DNA of 64,000 nucleotides from Chloroflexota bacterium (GTDB taxonomy: Bacteria > Chloroflexota > Dehalococcoidia > Lucifugimonadales > UBA3495). The notes below the pieces were generated by a model, which did no database searches, had not been told where the DNA came from, and saw nothing but the letters and a program-made list of their open reading frames with translations. The position numbers were made by a program, and so were the translations under genes. Positions within the stretch are counted from its first letter, which is position 1. The number at the start of each line of letters is the position of its first letter. The stretch lies in the NCBI GenBank assembly GCA_022573285.1, contig JACZUF010000001.1, positions 1-64,000 of the forward strand, written 5' to 3'. Below, one piece after another: positions 33,087-42,158 of the stretch.

Positions 33087-33137
33087 GATTGGTATCCGAA
33101 TCCGGCTTGGAGAGCAGAACACAACAGGTGTTCGTGA

Positions 33138-34292
33138 ATGGCTAACAGGAATTATTACGACCTACTCGGTGTCGGCAGAGGCGTCGGAGAGGAAGACATC
33201 CGCAAGGCTTTCCGCAAGAAAGCCATGGAGTTTCACCCCGACCGCAACAAGAGCGCCGGCGCAGAAGAGAAATTCAAAGAAATAAACGAGGCCTACCAAG
33301 TCCTCTCCGACCCGAATAAGCGGGCGCAATACGACCAATTCGGCAAAGCCGGCGTGAGCGCCAACGGGGGGTCTGACCGGCCTTTCGACGGGTTCGATGT
33401 TTTCGGTGGCTTTGGCGACATTTTTGATTCGTTTTTTGGGGACCGGACCGGCCGCCGCAGCCGCCAGGCGCAGCGGGGAAGCGACCTGCAGCACCGGGTT
33501 GTCCTAAGCTTCGAAGAATCGGTCTTCGGCGCCGAGCGTGAAATCGAGCTCAACCGCCTGGAGAACTGCGGTGTCTGTTCCGGGGCCGGCAACGCGCCCG
33601 GCACCTCTTTGGACACCTGCAACACCTGTAAGGGCAAGGGCCAGGTGCGGCGCGCCCAGCGTAGTGTGTTCGGCCAGTTCACTCAGGTGATCACCTGCAG
33701 CAGTTGCCAGGGAAGGGGGACCATCATCAAAACCCCCTGCTCCAATTGCCGGGGCGGAGGCAAGGAGCGCAAGACCCGCAAGATTGCCGTTACCATCCCC
33801 GCCGGAGTGGAGAGCGGCATGCAGGTGCGCCTCAGCGGCGAGGGCGAAACCGGCAGCGACGGTGGCGGGACCGGCAACCTGTATGTCTATATTGAAGTGC
33901 GGGAACACCAATTCTTCGAGCGGGACGGCTCCGACCTGGTCTACGTGCTTCCGGTAAACATAGCCGAAGCCGCCCTGGGCGCTCTCAAGTCCATCCCGAC
34001 CCTGGACGGAAAAAACGAAGACCTAAAACTGCCCCAAGGAACCCAGCCCGGCACCGAATTCCGGATCAAGGGCAAGGGCGTGCCGCATCTGAACGGCAAC
34101 CGGCGGGGCGACCTCAGGGTGATGGTGGACATCAGGGTTCCCGGGTCCCTGGACGACCGGCAACGGGAGCTGCTCCAAGAGCTTTCGCAGTCCTTCGCGA
34201 ATTCCAGCGGGAACTCCCGCAAAGGCGGCTCTTCGGGCGGCGGCGAAGAAGAAAAGGGCATCTTCGATAAAATCAAAGAAGCGCTGGGTTGA
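33138..34292 (+). CDS. dnaJ: Chaperone protein DnaJ (Hsp40)
   Basis: A 384-residue type I Hsp40. The J-domain (residues 3-70) has the HPD motif in EFHPDRNKSAG; a Gly/Phe-rich linker (FDGFDVFGGFGDIFDSFFGD) follows. The zinc-binding region has CGVCSGAG, CNTCKGKG, CSSCQGRG and CSNCRGGG, and two C-terminal beta domains end the protein. It stimulates DnaK ATPase and delivers substrates. Unlike many genomes it is not next to dnaK, but has its own promoter. A clear terminator follows at 34347-34382. Confidence 0.95.
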   Translation: MANRNYYDLLGVGRGVGEEDIRKAFRKKAMEFHPDRNKSAGAEEKFKEINEAYQVLSDPNKRAQYDQFGKAGVSANGGSDRPFDGFDVFGGFGDIFDSFFGDRTGRRSRQAQRGSDLQHRVVLSFEESVFGAEREIELNRLENCGVCSGAGNAPGTSLDTCNTCKGKGQVRRAQRSVFGQFTQVITCSSCQGRGTIIKTPCSNCRGGGKERKTRKIAVTIPAGVESGMQVRLSGEGETGSDGGGTGNLYVYIEVREHQFFERDGSDLVYVLPVNIAEAALGALKSIPTLDGKNEDLKLPQGTQPGTEFRIKGKGVPHLNGNRRGDLRVMVDIRVPGSLDDRQRELLQELSQSFANSSGNSRKGGSSGGGEEEKGIFDKIKEALG

Positions 34293-34346
34293 TCCCAACC
34301 TGTATCGAACACGGAGCCTTAAGGCACGGAGCGAGGAGCCATGAGG

Positions 34347-34382
34347 AAAGACCCGGGGACCGACGGTCCCGCGGGTCTTTTT
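34347..34382 (+). terminator. Intrinsic terminator after dnaJ
   Basis: AAAGACCCG (34347-34355) pairs with CGGGTCTTT (34372-34380), with inner stem GGGACC/GGTCCC and a following TT. The T run is shared with the stem end. Confidence 0.8.
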
Positions 34383-34410
34383 ACTTGGCGCTCCAAGGCG
34401 CGGAGGGCCG

Positions 34411-35295
34411 GTGGCCTGGATAGAGTTAAGTATCTCTGTTCCCCATGAATACGTGGAGCCCATCTCCTATCTGTTCGACCGCTACGGGAAGGGACTGAGC
34501 ACCGAGTTGGACGGCAAGGGCCGGGTCCTACTGCGCACCTACATGACATCCGGCTCCCGCCAGCGGCTGGCCCGCATCGAAGTGGGGGTGAAATTGGTGG
34601 CCGCGATTGAGCCCATCGGCGGTCTGGAGATCCGCGATCTGCCCGAAGACGAGGACTGGCAGAACTCCTGGAAGTCCCACTTCGGGATCCTGCGGATCGG
34701 CAAACGCCTGGTCATCAAGCCGACCTGGCTGGACCTGGACCCCGGACCGGACGACATCGTCATTGAACTGGACCCCGGCATCGCCTTCGGCACCGGGTAT
34801 CACCCCACCACCGACACCTGCCTGCAGGCCATGGAGCAGCACATCACCCCCGGCATGACGGTGTTGGACCTTGGCACAGGCTCCGGCATACTGACAATCG
34901 CGGCCATGAAGCTGGGCGCCGGACTGGTGACCGCCCTGGACATCGACTCCCAGGCTGTATCCGCCGCCCGCCGCAATTTCAGGCGCTGTGGCATCAGCAA
35001 GCAGGTCAGATTGGGCCAGGGCTCGGTGCCCCATCCGACCGCTGGCGCCGGGCAGTTCGACCTGGCCGTGGCCAACATCTCGGCCAGGGGCGTCGCCGAC
35101 CGTTGTCCCTTCATCCTCACAGCACTGAAACCGGGCGGGTTGTTCATCGCCTCCGGTCTCCTGACCACCCAGAAAGAAGAGGTCGCCGCAGCGGCTGAGC
35201 CCTTGGGGTTCGCCCTGGTCAGCGAGTGGCCCCAAGAAGAGTGGGTCACCCTGCTCTATAGGGCCCCGGATTCCCCCGCCGGCGCGGCGGAATAG
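34411..35295 (+). CDS. prmA: Ribosomal protein L11 methyltransferase-like (PrmA)
   Basis: A 294-residue protein. The N-terminal ferredoxin-like part binds substrate; the methyltransferase domain has ELDPGIAFGTGYHPTTDTCLQ (PrmA signature), VLDLGTGSGILTIAAMKLGA (SAM motif I), VTALDIDSQAVSAA and LAVANISARGVA (an NIxAxV-like catalytic motif). PrmA trimethylates ribosomal protein L11. Position right after dnaJ is common. GTG 34411 has GGAGGG closely upstream. A normal length. Confidence 0.88.
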   Translation: MAWIELSISVPHEYVEPISYLFDRYGKGLSTELDGKGRVLLRTYMTSGSRQRLARIEVGVKLVAAIEPIGGLEIRDLPEDEDWQNSWKSHFGILRIGKRLVIKPTWLDLDPGPDDIVIELDPGIAFGTGYHPTTDTCLQAMEQHITPGMTVLDLGTGSGILTIAAMKLGAGLVTALDIDSQAVSAARRNFRRCGISKQVRLGQGSVPHPTAGAGQFDLAVANISARGVADRCPFILTALKPGGLFIASGLLTTQKEEVAAAAEPLGFALVSEWPQEEWVTLLYRAPDSPAGAAE

Positions 35296-35334
35296 TCCAT
35301 GCGCGGGCGGGCCGGTCTCAGGCTCGATCTCGTG

Positions 35335-35363
35335 TTGCGTTTTCCCAGGCCAAGGGGTACCAT
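35335..35363 (+). promoter_or_regulatory. Possible promoter of the kinase-like gene
   Basis: TTGCGT (35335-35340), 17-base spacer, TACCAT (35358-35363). Both boxes match at four of six positions. It would give a leader of about 165 bases. Confidence 0.3.
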
Positions 35364-35534
35364 CCAATCGGTCTCTAAACGGGGCCATTTGGACTCGATT
35401 GACCAAGATTTCAACGGGCTGCCCAGGGGGATTTCCGGCCCGCTTTGCTGGGGGACCAGCCCCCGGTCCCAGGTCATTGGAATCACGTCTGGCGAATCAA
35501 CATCAGGCCCCCAATTTCATCCGGAGCGGCATAT

Positions 35535-36551
35535 TTGGAGAAGGTCGACCTAGACCGATACGAGATCACCGGGCGGCTTGGCGCCGGCGCCGACTATGAA
35601 GTGAGAGCGGCCGTCGACCGGGAGACCGGCCGCCAGGTGGCCATAAAGCGGCCCGTGCCCCAGGCAATCAGCCGGAACCAGCACGAAGCCATTGAGGCCC
35701 GCACCGAAAAGACCCTTCAGGCTTACCAAGAGGTCGGATATTCCACCAACTTGATCTCGCCGATACTGGGTTACACCGGACGGGCCGTCCACGACGACTT
35801 CTTCGGCGACGAGTTGGGAAAGGAATACCAGGTCTTGGTGGAAGAGCGGGCCCGCGGCATCCCCCTGCTGGGCGACATGATGTCCAAGTTCAAGGGGGTG
35901 CCCATCGGGGCCGGTCAAAACCTGTTCACCCTTTTTCCTCTGGTCCAGCCCAGCGCCGTCCCGCCACATCCGGTCCACAACCAACTGCTGGACCTGGAGG
36001 AGGTCTACCTCAAGTCCGGTTACGTCATTCTGGACCTGCGGCCTCAGAACATCTTCTACCAGCCTGGCAACGGACAGATGGTCTTGATCGACACCGGGGC
36101 CCTGGCCCGTTTGGACGATGACGCCCCCCGGGGCCGGCCTCCCTTCGACGTTAACGACGCCTGTTTGGAGATCTTGAAGTTCTACACCACACCCCAAGAG
36201 CCGCCGGCCGATTCTTCGGGCTACCGCGAGCCAAGGGGCATCCGTCCCATCATAGACATCGGGGAGGAATTGGACGAGATGGCCCGGGACCTGGCCGAGT
36301 CGGCGCCGCCCGTTGCCGCAGCGGGCGCGGAGATCCTGGACAACATACGGGCGCGGTCCTACACGGACTATACTCAGTACCGGGCCGACCTGACGGCCTA
36401 CCTAGACCGGATCAAAGAGCGGAACACCGCACTGGCCAACGCCGCTGAAGCGGGCCGGTCTTGGCGGGAAGCCGCCCAATGGTTGAAAGAAGACTATTGG
36501 CGGGGATTCCTGTTCGACCCGGACTCGGAATTGGCCGGTTATTTGGCCTGA
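35535..36551 (+). CDS. Atypical serine/threonine protein kinase-like protein
   Basis: A 338-residue protein. YEITGRLGAGADYEVRAAVDR is a glycine-loop region with GxGxDYE, QVAIKRPVPQA supplies the VAIK lysine, YVILDLRPQNIFYQ keeps the catalytic-loop Asp and Asn but lacks the usual His-Arg and has Arg for Lys, and MVLIDTGALARL has DTG in place of DFG. So the fold is kinase-like and activity is possible but reduced or altered. There is no transmembrane or PASTA region. TTG 35535 has CGGAG eight bases upstream. A PP2C-type phosphatase gene lies 2.5 kb downstream. Confidence 0.65.
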   Translation: MEKVDLDRYEITGRLGAGADYEVRAAVDRETGRQVAIKRPVPQAISRNQHEAIEARTEKTLQAYQEVGYSTNLISPILGYTGRAVHDDFFGDELGKEYQVLVEERARGIPLLGDMMSKFKGVPIGAGQNLFTLFPLVQPSAVPPHPVHNQLLDLEEVYLKSGYVILDLRPQNIFYQPGNGQMVLIDTGALARLDDDAPRGRPPFDVNDACLEILKFYTTPQEPPADSSGYREPRGIRPIIDIGEELDEMARDLAESAPPVAAAGAEILDNIRARSYTDYTQYRADLTAYLDRIKERNTALANAAEAGRSWREAAQWLKEDYWRGFLFDPDSELAGYLA

Positions 36552-36695
36552 CGGCCTGGACCCATGGAATATTCTCGATGAGATACATCAGCAGTCCCCC
36601 CAAGGGCAAAGTACCAAGGCGGATTGTTACGCCGGGCGCGGGGTGTAGCTGGCATTTTCACGCAACCCGGACCGCCACTGGGGAAAAGGTGTGAC

Positions 36696-37904
36696 ATGAA
36701 GGTGCTTGTGACCTCCGATATCGACTTCCCGGTGTCGCGTAGCTTGAAGCACGCTGGCATTCAAAGGGTGGTATACGCCCTGGCAAAGGAGCTTCAACGG
36801 CTGGGAGTTGAGGTTACAGTGTGCAGCACAGGCGACTCTGATGTGCTGGGAGGAGCACTCTTTGCAACGGTGGAGCGCGCCTTGCATCACCGGCCGCCGG
36901 TGCCCAGCATGCCCACTGATTTTAGTGGCGGAGTATCAGACCTGCGTTCGGAGATAATCTTGGAACGCCCCTATACTACTGAGGCGCACCAGCGGCATTA
37001 CTACTTGAGTCTGCAACGCGCTCTTTCCGAGGGCGTTGACATAGTGCATGACCACGGAGGAGGCCTTCTGCTGTCTGATGCGTACCGGGAATATCAAAAC
37101 CTCCTTCATATGCCCATCCTGACCACCCTTCATGGAGCCGTGACTGCCGACGGGCATCTCGACGAATGCGGTACCTACAGACAACGCGCCAGGCATAACG
37201 TCTTCTTCAGTTGCGTTAGCCAGCATCAGGCGGCGTTATATGGGCAGTATATAAATATTAGCGGCATCGTCTGCAACAGCGTCTTTTTCGACGATTACCA
37301 TCTTCAGAGTCAGAAAAAAGACTATTTGTTCAGCCTCGGGAGGATTATGCGGCGTAAGGGGCAAGATATCGCTGTAGAGGTGGCGGAAAGGGCTGGACAA
37401 AAGCTGGTTCTCGCAGGGCCTATCATGGAGCCACATTATTTCGACCAATTCCGTTCACGGGTGAGGGTAATGCCCCACATCGGCCGCATCCCCGTGACGC
37501 CTTCTTATCTCGCGGAGGTTGTAGAACGTGTGTTGGCTTGCCCGGAGCCTGCCGTCTACATCGGGCAGCTAGACGACACGCAGAAAGACGTGTGGTTCGG
37601 GCATGCTTCTGGTTTCCTGATGCCTATCCGTTGGGATGAACCGTTTGGTCTTGTGCTCCTAGAGGCAATGGCGTGTGGGACGCCGGTATTAACGTTCAAC
37701 CGGGGAGGGGTGTCTGAGGTGATTGTTGATGGGCAGACTGGCTTTATAGTCGACTCTCCTGATGAAATGGCCGAAGCCGTCGGCAAGGTGGACCAGATTG
37801 ATCCGGCACGGTGCAGGAGGCATGTGGAGCAACATTTCAGCAGTCAGGCAATGGGGCTAAAGTACCTGGAATTGTATAAGCGGTTACTCAACTCAGCATG
37901 CTGA
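36696..37904 (+). CDS. Glycosyltransferase family 4 protein
   Basis: A 402-residue GT-B enzyme. The N-terminal domain begins MKVLVTSDIDFPVSRSLKHAG; the C-terminal donor domain has LFSLGRIMRRKGQDIAVEVAE, then FGHASGFLMPIRWDEPFGLVLLEAMACGTPVLTF, the E-x7-E motif of retaining GT4 enzymes (given here at its limits). Base composition is less GC-rich than neighbours, suggesting later acquisition. It precedes a CDP-alcohol phosphatidyltransferase and the remains of a cytidylyltransferase gene, a lipid or cell-surface glycan setting. Donor and acceptor unknown. AAAGGTGTG lies six bases before ATG 36696. Confidence 0.85.
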   Translation: MKVLVTSDIDFPVSRSLKHAGIQRVVYALAKELQRLGVEVTVCSTGDSDVLGGALFATVERALHHRPPVPSMPTDFSGGVSDLRSEIILERPYTTEAHQRHYYLSLQRALSEGVDIVHDHGGGLLLSDAYREYQNLLHMPILTTLHGAVTADGHLDECGTYRQRARHNVFFSCVSQHQAALYGQYINISGIVCNSVFFDDYHLQSQKKDYLFSLGRIMRRKGQDIAVEVAERAGQKLVLAGPIMEPHYFDQFRSRVRVMPHIGRIPVTPSYLAEVVERVLACPEPAVYIGQLDDTQKDVWFGHASGFLMPIRWDEPFGLVLLEAMACGTPVLTFNRGGVSEVIVDGQTGFIVDSPDEMAEAVGKVDQIDPARCRRHVEQHFSSQAMGLKYLELYKRLLNSAC

Positions 37905-37940
37905 GTAATCCGCGTAGAACGCCTGATAACCTTAATCTTT

Positions 37941-38588
37941 TTGCAGGAGCGAGCTATCCCGAAATTACCGGAAAACGTTGTCGATAACCTTTACAGGCGG
38001 GGTACAGAGCCCCTCGCGAGGCGTCTGGCCCCGTATCGTTGGATCACTCCAAATCGAATTTCCTTCGCCGGTTTCTTGGTGGGTGGAGTAGGAGCCTCAA
38101 TTTGTATCCTGGCGCTTCCGTTATGGACTGCTGGGATCCTCTTCGCCTTGGGCGACGTCCTCGACTACCTTGACGGTGATCTGGCGAGGGCACAGGGCAC
38201 TGGCTCTAGGGAGGGGGCCATATTCGACGCGACGTTGGACCGGTATACCGATTTCCTGGTCATCGGGGCGTTGGCCTACCTGACCGCCGTGGCACTGGAC
38301 CGGTACCAGGACCTTCTCATCGGGCATCTGTCCTTCTTGACCTCCGAGGCCGCCTTGGTCCTCGGATTGGCCGCGCTCCTAGGGGCGATGATGACGCCCT
38401 ACGTGAGGGCCAAGACCGAAGCCGAAGGAAAGAGCTCCGCGGCTACCATTGGCGACCGGGGAGTGCGCAATCACATACTGGTGGTTGGACTCCTCCTGAG
38501 CCAACCCATCTGGACATTGATTGCCCTTGCCGTGGTCGCTAACTGGGCGGCGATCCATCGATTAGCCCACGCCTTGCGCAGGGAGTGA
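37941..38588 (+). CDS. CDP-alcohol phosphatidyltransferase family protein
   Basis: A 215-residue membrane enzyme with about five or six hydrophobic helices. DVLDYLDGDLARAQGTGSREG followed by AIFDATLDRY gives D-x2-DG-x2-AR-x8-G-x3-D-x3-D exactly, the CDP-alcohol phosphotransferase motif. Substrates may be inositol or glycerol phosphate; a head group made by the neighbouring (now broken) cytidylyltransferase is also possible. The start is TTG 37941, directly after the glycosyltransferase; there is no better ATG. A second family member is at 42130-42741. Confidence 0.82.
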   Translation: MQERAIPKLPENVVDNLYRRGTEPLARRLAPYRWITPNRISFAGFLVGGVGASICILALPLWTAGILFALGDVLDYLDGDLARAQGTGSREGAIFDATLDRYTDFLVIGALAYLTAVALDRYQDLLIGHLSFLTSEAALVLGLAALLGAMMTPYVRAKTEAEGKSSAATIGDRGVRNHILVVGLLLSQPIWTLIALAVVANWAAIHRLAHALRRE

Positions 38589-38595
38589 CGGTACG

Positions 38596-38826
38596 TTGGT
38601 ACGGGTATACATCGACGTGGTGGCGCCCGGCGCGCCGCAGACCATTGACCGTGCCTGGATTAAGAAACACGATATCGACCTGGTGGTCCATGGTGACGGT
38701 TGCGCCCAAGACCGGCTAGAATGTATCTGCAAGGCACCTGTCTCGATGGGGATATTCCGTACTATTCTCCGTACGCCGGGGATATGGACTCGAGAACCGG
38801 GCCGGGGTCCAGCAGCCCGAAGGTGA
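38596..38826 (+). pseudogene. Decayed nucleotidyltransferase (cytidylyltransferase-like) gene
   Basis: The frame begins TTG-VRVY then AP.ID..WIKKHDIDLVVHGD, ECICKAPVSMGIFRTI and RTPGIWTRE. These are recognisable parts of CTP:phosphocholine/ethanolamine cytidylyltransferase-type proteins (RVYxDxxFD...HGHxR...DLVVHG...GIFRTI...GISTT). The internal segment with the HxGH catalytic motif is missing, and the end breaks up, so it looks deleted and frameshifted. It lies eight bases after the phosphatidyltransferase gene, suggesting the pair once made a CDP-activated head group. Confidence 0.5.
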
Positions 38827-39053
38827 CCAGTAGGATAGGCGGCGCAAGTCGTTGGTTGTGCCCTTGCGCCGCGGCGTTCAAGCAGACGGCCCGCAGGTCG
38901 CGGCTGTATTACAGGACTGCCCGGCGTAGATGCAGACTAACCGGAGGGGTTATCCCCGGTTGCCGGGTCTGCATACCTATTCCGCGGTTTATCCGGAATT
39001 AAGACCTGGCGGGCGTCAAAAGCAGAACAAAAATTAACCGAGGTTTGGCCCCC

Positions 39054-39728
39054 ATGCTGGCAAGCACAGTCACCACGATGCAAGACAATTCAGCCCACGG
39101 CGAGGACAGCTTCCTGAGCAAAGACTTGGGAAACGGAGAGTTCTTGGACGTGGTGATGGACGGCGTCACCGGCCACGGCGGTGAGCAGGCCAGTACTGAA
39201 TTGAAAGAAGCGCTGGATAGCGGAGAACTGAACAACTCGGCGGATATAGTCCGGCTCCTGTCCGAGATGAACGCGGACTTCTATAGCGTGGGGGCGGGGC
39301 GGTTCCTTCTGACCACGGTCTCAGCCGTGCTGGGCCGCGGCGACATAATCCAGATCATCTCCGCCGGAGACAGCCCGGTGATCCTGATAAACAAGGATGG
39401 TCACCGGAAGCTTTCGGGCCACGCCGGCGGGTTCCTGCATGTGGGCGTGGCCAAGGCCATCGGCGCGTCGGAAATACTGGGTGAACCGGCCCAAGTCGAG
39501 ATAACTCCCTCTGCGGGTGACCGGATCTTGGTGGCGACCGACGGCATCACCGACAACATGACCATCGAAGAACTGGCCGAGGTGGTCGGCAACGCCTCCA
39601 CCCCGGAACAGGCGGCCGAGACGATTGAAGACACCATCAAGGGCCGTCTTCAAGAGGGCTACGTTCCGAAGACGATCGGCGTGCGGTTCCGCTATGATGA
39701 CCGCACGGTCATAATCCGGTTCTTCTAA
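39054..39728 (+). CDS. PP2C-family protein phosphatase-like protein
   Basis: A 224-residue PPM/PP2C fold. HGEDSFL, FLDVVMDGVTGHGGEQAS (metal-binding D-G), FLLTTVSAVLGRGD, IQIISAGDSPVILI and DRILVATDGITDNMTIEEL match the core, ending without a C-terminal extension. PP2C proteins dephosphorylate Ser/Thr or act as SpoIIE-like regulators. It could oppose the kinase-like protein at 35535. ATG 39054 is preferred to TTG 39045, which is too near the GAGG ribosome site. The 38827-39053 gap shows no gene. Confidence 0.75.
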   Translation: MLASTVTTMQDNSAHGEDSFLSKDLGNGEFLDVVMDGVTGHGGEQASTELKEALDSGELNNSADIVRLLSEMNADFYSVGAGRFLLTTVSAVLGRGDIIQIISAGDSPVILINKDGHRKLSGHAGGFLHVGVAKAIGASEILGEPAQVEITPSAGDRILVATDGITDNMTIEELAEVVGNASTPEQAAETIEDTIKGRLQEGYVPKTIGVRFRYDDRTVIIRFF

Positions 39729-39810
39729 TGAGCGGATGATCCGGGTATTTGAAGTGGTCCGTTGCCGCCCGTATCCTCCGCGTAAGCGTTGTGATCCGTA
39801 ACGGCGTCTC

Positions 39811-39839
39811 TTGTGGCAGCTAGGGCGAATTGCTAAAAT
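39811..39839 (+). promoter_or_regulatory. Promoter of ino1
   Basis: TTGTGG (39811-39816), 17-base spacer, TAAAAT (39834-39839) preceded by TGC. Confidence 0.5.
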
Positions 39840-39899
39840 GCAGCGGTTTGGTTTACGCTGGTAAGTCAACGCAGGGTAAGGGCGAAAGGAGCCGAATTC

Positions 39900-40973
39900 G
39901 TGGGGAAAATCAAGGTTGCCATCATAGGCGTGGGAAACTGCGCCTCGTCGCTGGTCCAAGGGATACATAAATACGTGGAGATTCCGGACGACGCCGAGGT
40001 AGCGGGCGTCATGCACAATAGCATCGGTGGATACCGGATCGACGACATCGAGGTAGTGGCGGCCTTTGATATCGACGCGAATAAGGTCGGCAAGGACCTG
40101 TCCGAAGCCATATTCACCACTCCCAACAACACCCTCAAGTTCGCCGACGTTCCCACCACCGGTGTGATTGTCGAGCGGGGAATGACCCACGACAGCGTGG
40201 GCAAATACCTGGCCGACATCGTCAAGAAATCTCCCCACTCCACCGCCGACATCACCGGCATCCTGCAGGAGCGCGAAGTCGACGTGGTCATCAATTACCT
40301 TCCGGTGGGCAGCGAACAGGCCACCAAGTGGTACGTTGAGCAGATACTGAACGCCCGCTGCGGCATGGTTAACTGCATTCCCGTGTTCCTGGCCCGCGAA
40401 GAGTACTGGCGCAACCGCTTCGAAGAGCGCGGCGTGCCCATCGTCGGTGACGACATCAAGTCCCAACTGGGCGCCACCATCACCCACCGCGTCCTCACCC
40501 GCCTGTTCGAAGACCGGGGGGTCACCCTGGACAACACCTACCAATTGAACTTCGGCGGCAACACCGACTTCCTGAACATGCTGGAGCGGGAGCGGCTGAC
40601 CTCAAAGAAGATCTCCAAGACCACCTCGGTCACCTCTCAGATGGACAACGGCATCGGAGACGACCAGATTCACATCGGCCCCAGCGATCACGTGCCCTGG
40701 TTGAAGGACCGCAAATGGTGCTACATCCGCATGGAGGGACGCGTGTTCGGCGGGGCGCCCATCAACCTGGAGATCAAGCTTGAAGTCTGGGACAGCCCCA
40801 ACTCGGCCGGAGTGGTGGTCGACGCCATCCGGTGCGCGAAACTGGCAATGGACCGTGGACAGGGCGGCGCGATAGAGGGGCCCAGCGCCTACTTTATGAA
40901 GTCTCCCCCCATCCAATACACCGACGACCAAGCAAGAGATATGGTCGAGGCCTTCATCGCCGAGGAAGCATAA
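39900..40973 (+). CDS. ino1: Inositol-3-phosphate synthase
   Basis: A 357-residue NAD-dependent isomerase that converts glucose-6-phosphate to inositol-3-phosphate. [16 protein letters not shown] is an NAD-binding Rossmann motif, then [77 protein letters not shown] and KVWDSP-like [17 protein letters not shown] (family motifs). GTG 39900 has AAAGGAG eight bases upstream. It heads a tight same-strand run: pimA-like, CDP-alcohol transferase, thioredoxin-fold protein, ribH, flavin monooxygenase. Inositol phosphate is the head-group precursor for PI lipids. Confidence 0.92.
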   Translation: MGKIKVAIIGVGNCASSLVQGIHKYVEIPDDAEVAGVMHNSIGGYRIDDIEVVAAFDIDANKVGKDLSEAIFTTPNNTLKFADVPTTGVIVERGMTHDSVGKYLADIVKKSPHSTADITGILQEREVDVVINYLPVGSEQATKWYVEQILNARCGMVNCIPVFLAREEYWRNRFEERGVPIVGDDIKSQLGATITHRVLTRLFEDRGVTLDNTYQLNFGGNTDFLNMLERERLTSKKISKTTSVTSQMDNGIGDDQIHIGPSDHVPWLKDRKWCYIRMEGRVFGGAPINLEIKLEVWDSPNSAGVVVDAIRCAKLAMDRGQGGAIEGPSAYFMKSPPIQYTDDQARDMVEAFIAEEA

Positions 40974-41015
40974 GGGAGCCGATCCCTTGGATGCCGACGG
41001 TACGGGAGTGACACC

Positions 41016-42158
41016 GTGAAGATTGCCATGGTTTCTCCGTACGACTTCACCTGGCCCGGTGGGGTTACGGCCCATGTTACCCAGTTGGCTCGGGCGCTCG
41101 GGCGCTCCGGACACGAGGTCCAGGTGCTTGCCCCACACTCCCCTTCCCGCGAATGTCAGGACGCCGACCTGCTGGTGCCCTTGGGCCGTTCGGTCCCACT
41201 TCCCAGCGGCGGCTCCATCGCCAGGGTGTCTCTTTCCTGGTGGCTCTACCCCAAGGTTCGGGCGCTGCTGCAACGAGAGCAATACGACATCATCCATCTG
41301 CACGAGCCGATGGCGCCCATACTCCCACTGTGCGTTTTGGAGTTCTCCCGCTCGGTGAACGTGGGAACTTTTCACGCGTCCTACGCCCGCCAGCACCTCT
41401 ACCGCGTGACCCATCCCATCATCAAACGCTGGCACCAAAGGCTCCACGGCAATATCGCTGTCTCCCCAGCTGCCCGCCGTTATGTAAACAACACCTTCCC
41501 GGGCGATTATGAGATCATCCCCAACGGCATCGACTTTGACCGATTCTCAGCCGGTGTTGCGCCGCTGCCCCAGTACCAAGACGGCAAGCTGAACATCCTA
41601 TTCGTGGGCCGCCTGGAGAAGCGCAAGGGATTGCGGTACCTGTTGGAAGCCTACGGCAAGTTGAAATGGGACCTGCCCAACATCCGGCTGATCGTGGTCG
41701 GGCCCGGCAACCCGGACAAAGAGTCCTACCGAATCATCAGCTCCCACAACCTCCAGGACGTGGAGTTCGTGGGACGGGTCTCCTACGAAGACCTGCCACG
41801 CTACTACGCCAGCGCCGATATCTTCTGCTCCCCGGCCACCGGGGCCGAGAGCTTCGGGATCGTCTTGCTGGAGGCCATGGCGGCGGGCAAACCGGTGGTC
41901 GCATCCGACATAGAAGGGTTCCGGGGGATTGTCACCGACGGCGAGCAGGGTCTGCTCGTTCCAAAGAAAGACAGCGACGCCCTGGCCGGAGCACTGGGGA
42001 CATTGGCCCGCGACCCGGAGTTGCGACGCAGGCTGGGCGGTCAGGGCAACCGCTCGGCGGAAGATTTCCGGTGGGAAGTGGTGGCCGGCCAGGTGGAGGA
42101 TTACTACAACTCCTGTCTACAGGCAGCTAATGGCTCTTCCGGGACGAGAACAGTTTAG
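41016..42158 (+). CDS. GT4 glycosyltransferase, PimA-like
   Basis: A 380-residue GT-B enzyme. MKIAMVSPYDFTWPGGVTAHV is the N-terminal Gly-rich loop of PimA/GT4 mannosyltransferases, IIHLHEPMAPILPL the cleft, LFVGRLEKRKGLRYLLEAY the donor-domain start and ATGAESFGIVLLEAMAAG the E-x7-E pair. In mycobacteria PimA adds mannose to phosphatidylinositol. Its place between ino1 and a CDP-alcohol transferase fits this. GTG 41016 begins 42 bases after ino1. Acceptor and sugar are inferred only. Confidence 0.82.
   Translation: MKIAMVSPYDFTWPGGVTAHVTQLARALGRSGHEVQVLAPHSPSRECQDADLLVPLGRSVPLPSGGSIARVSLSWWLYPKVRALLQREQYDIIHLHEPMAPILPLCVLEFSRSVNVGTFHASYARQHLYRVTHPIIKRWHQRLHGNIAVSPAARRYVNNTFPGDYEIIPNGIDFDRFSAGVAPLPQYQDGKLNILFVGRLEKRKGLRYLLEAYGKLKWDLPNIRLIVVGPGNPDKESYRIISSHNLQDVEFVGRVSYEDLPRYYASADIFCSPATGAESFGIVLLEAMAAGKPVVASDIEGFRGIVTDGEQGLLVPKKDSDALAGALGTLARDPELRRRLGGQGNRSAEDFRWEVVAGQVEDYYNSCLQAANGSSGTRTV

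Noticed and set aside
39321-40544. 407-codon minus-strand frame over the phosphatase and ino1 genes
   Set aside because: A shadow of high-GC genes with clear family members on the other strand; no motif or ribosome site.
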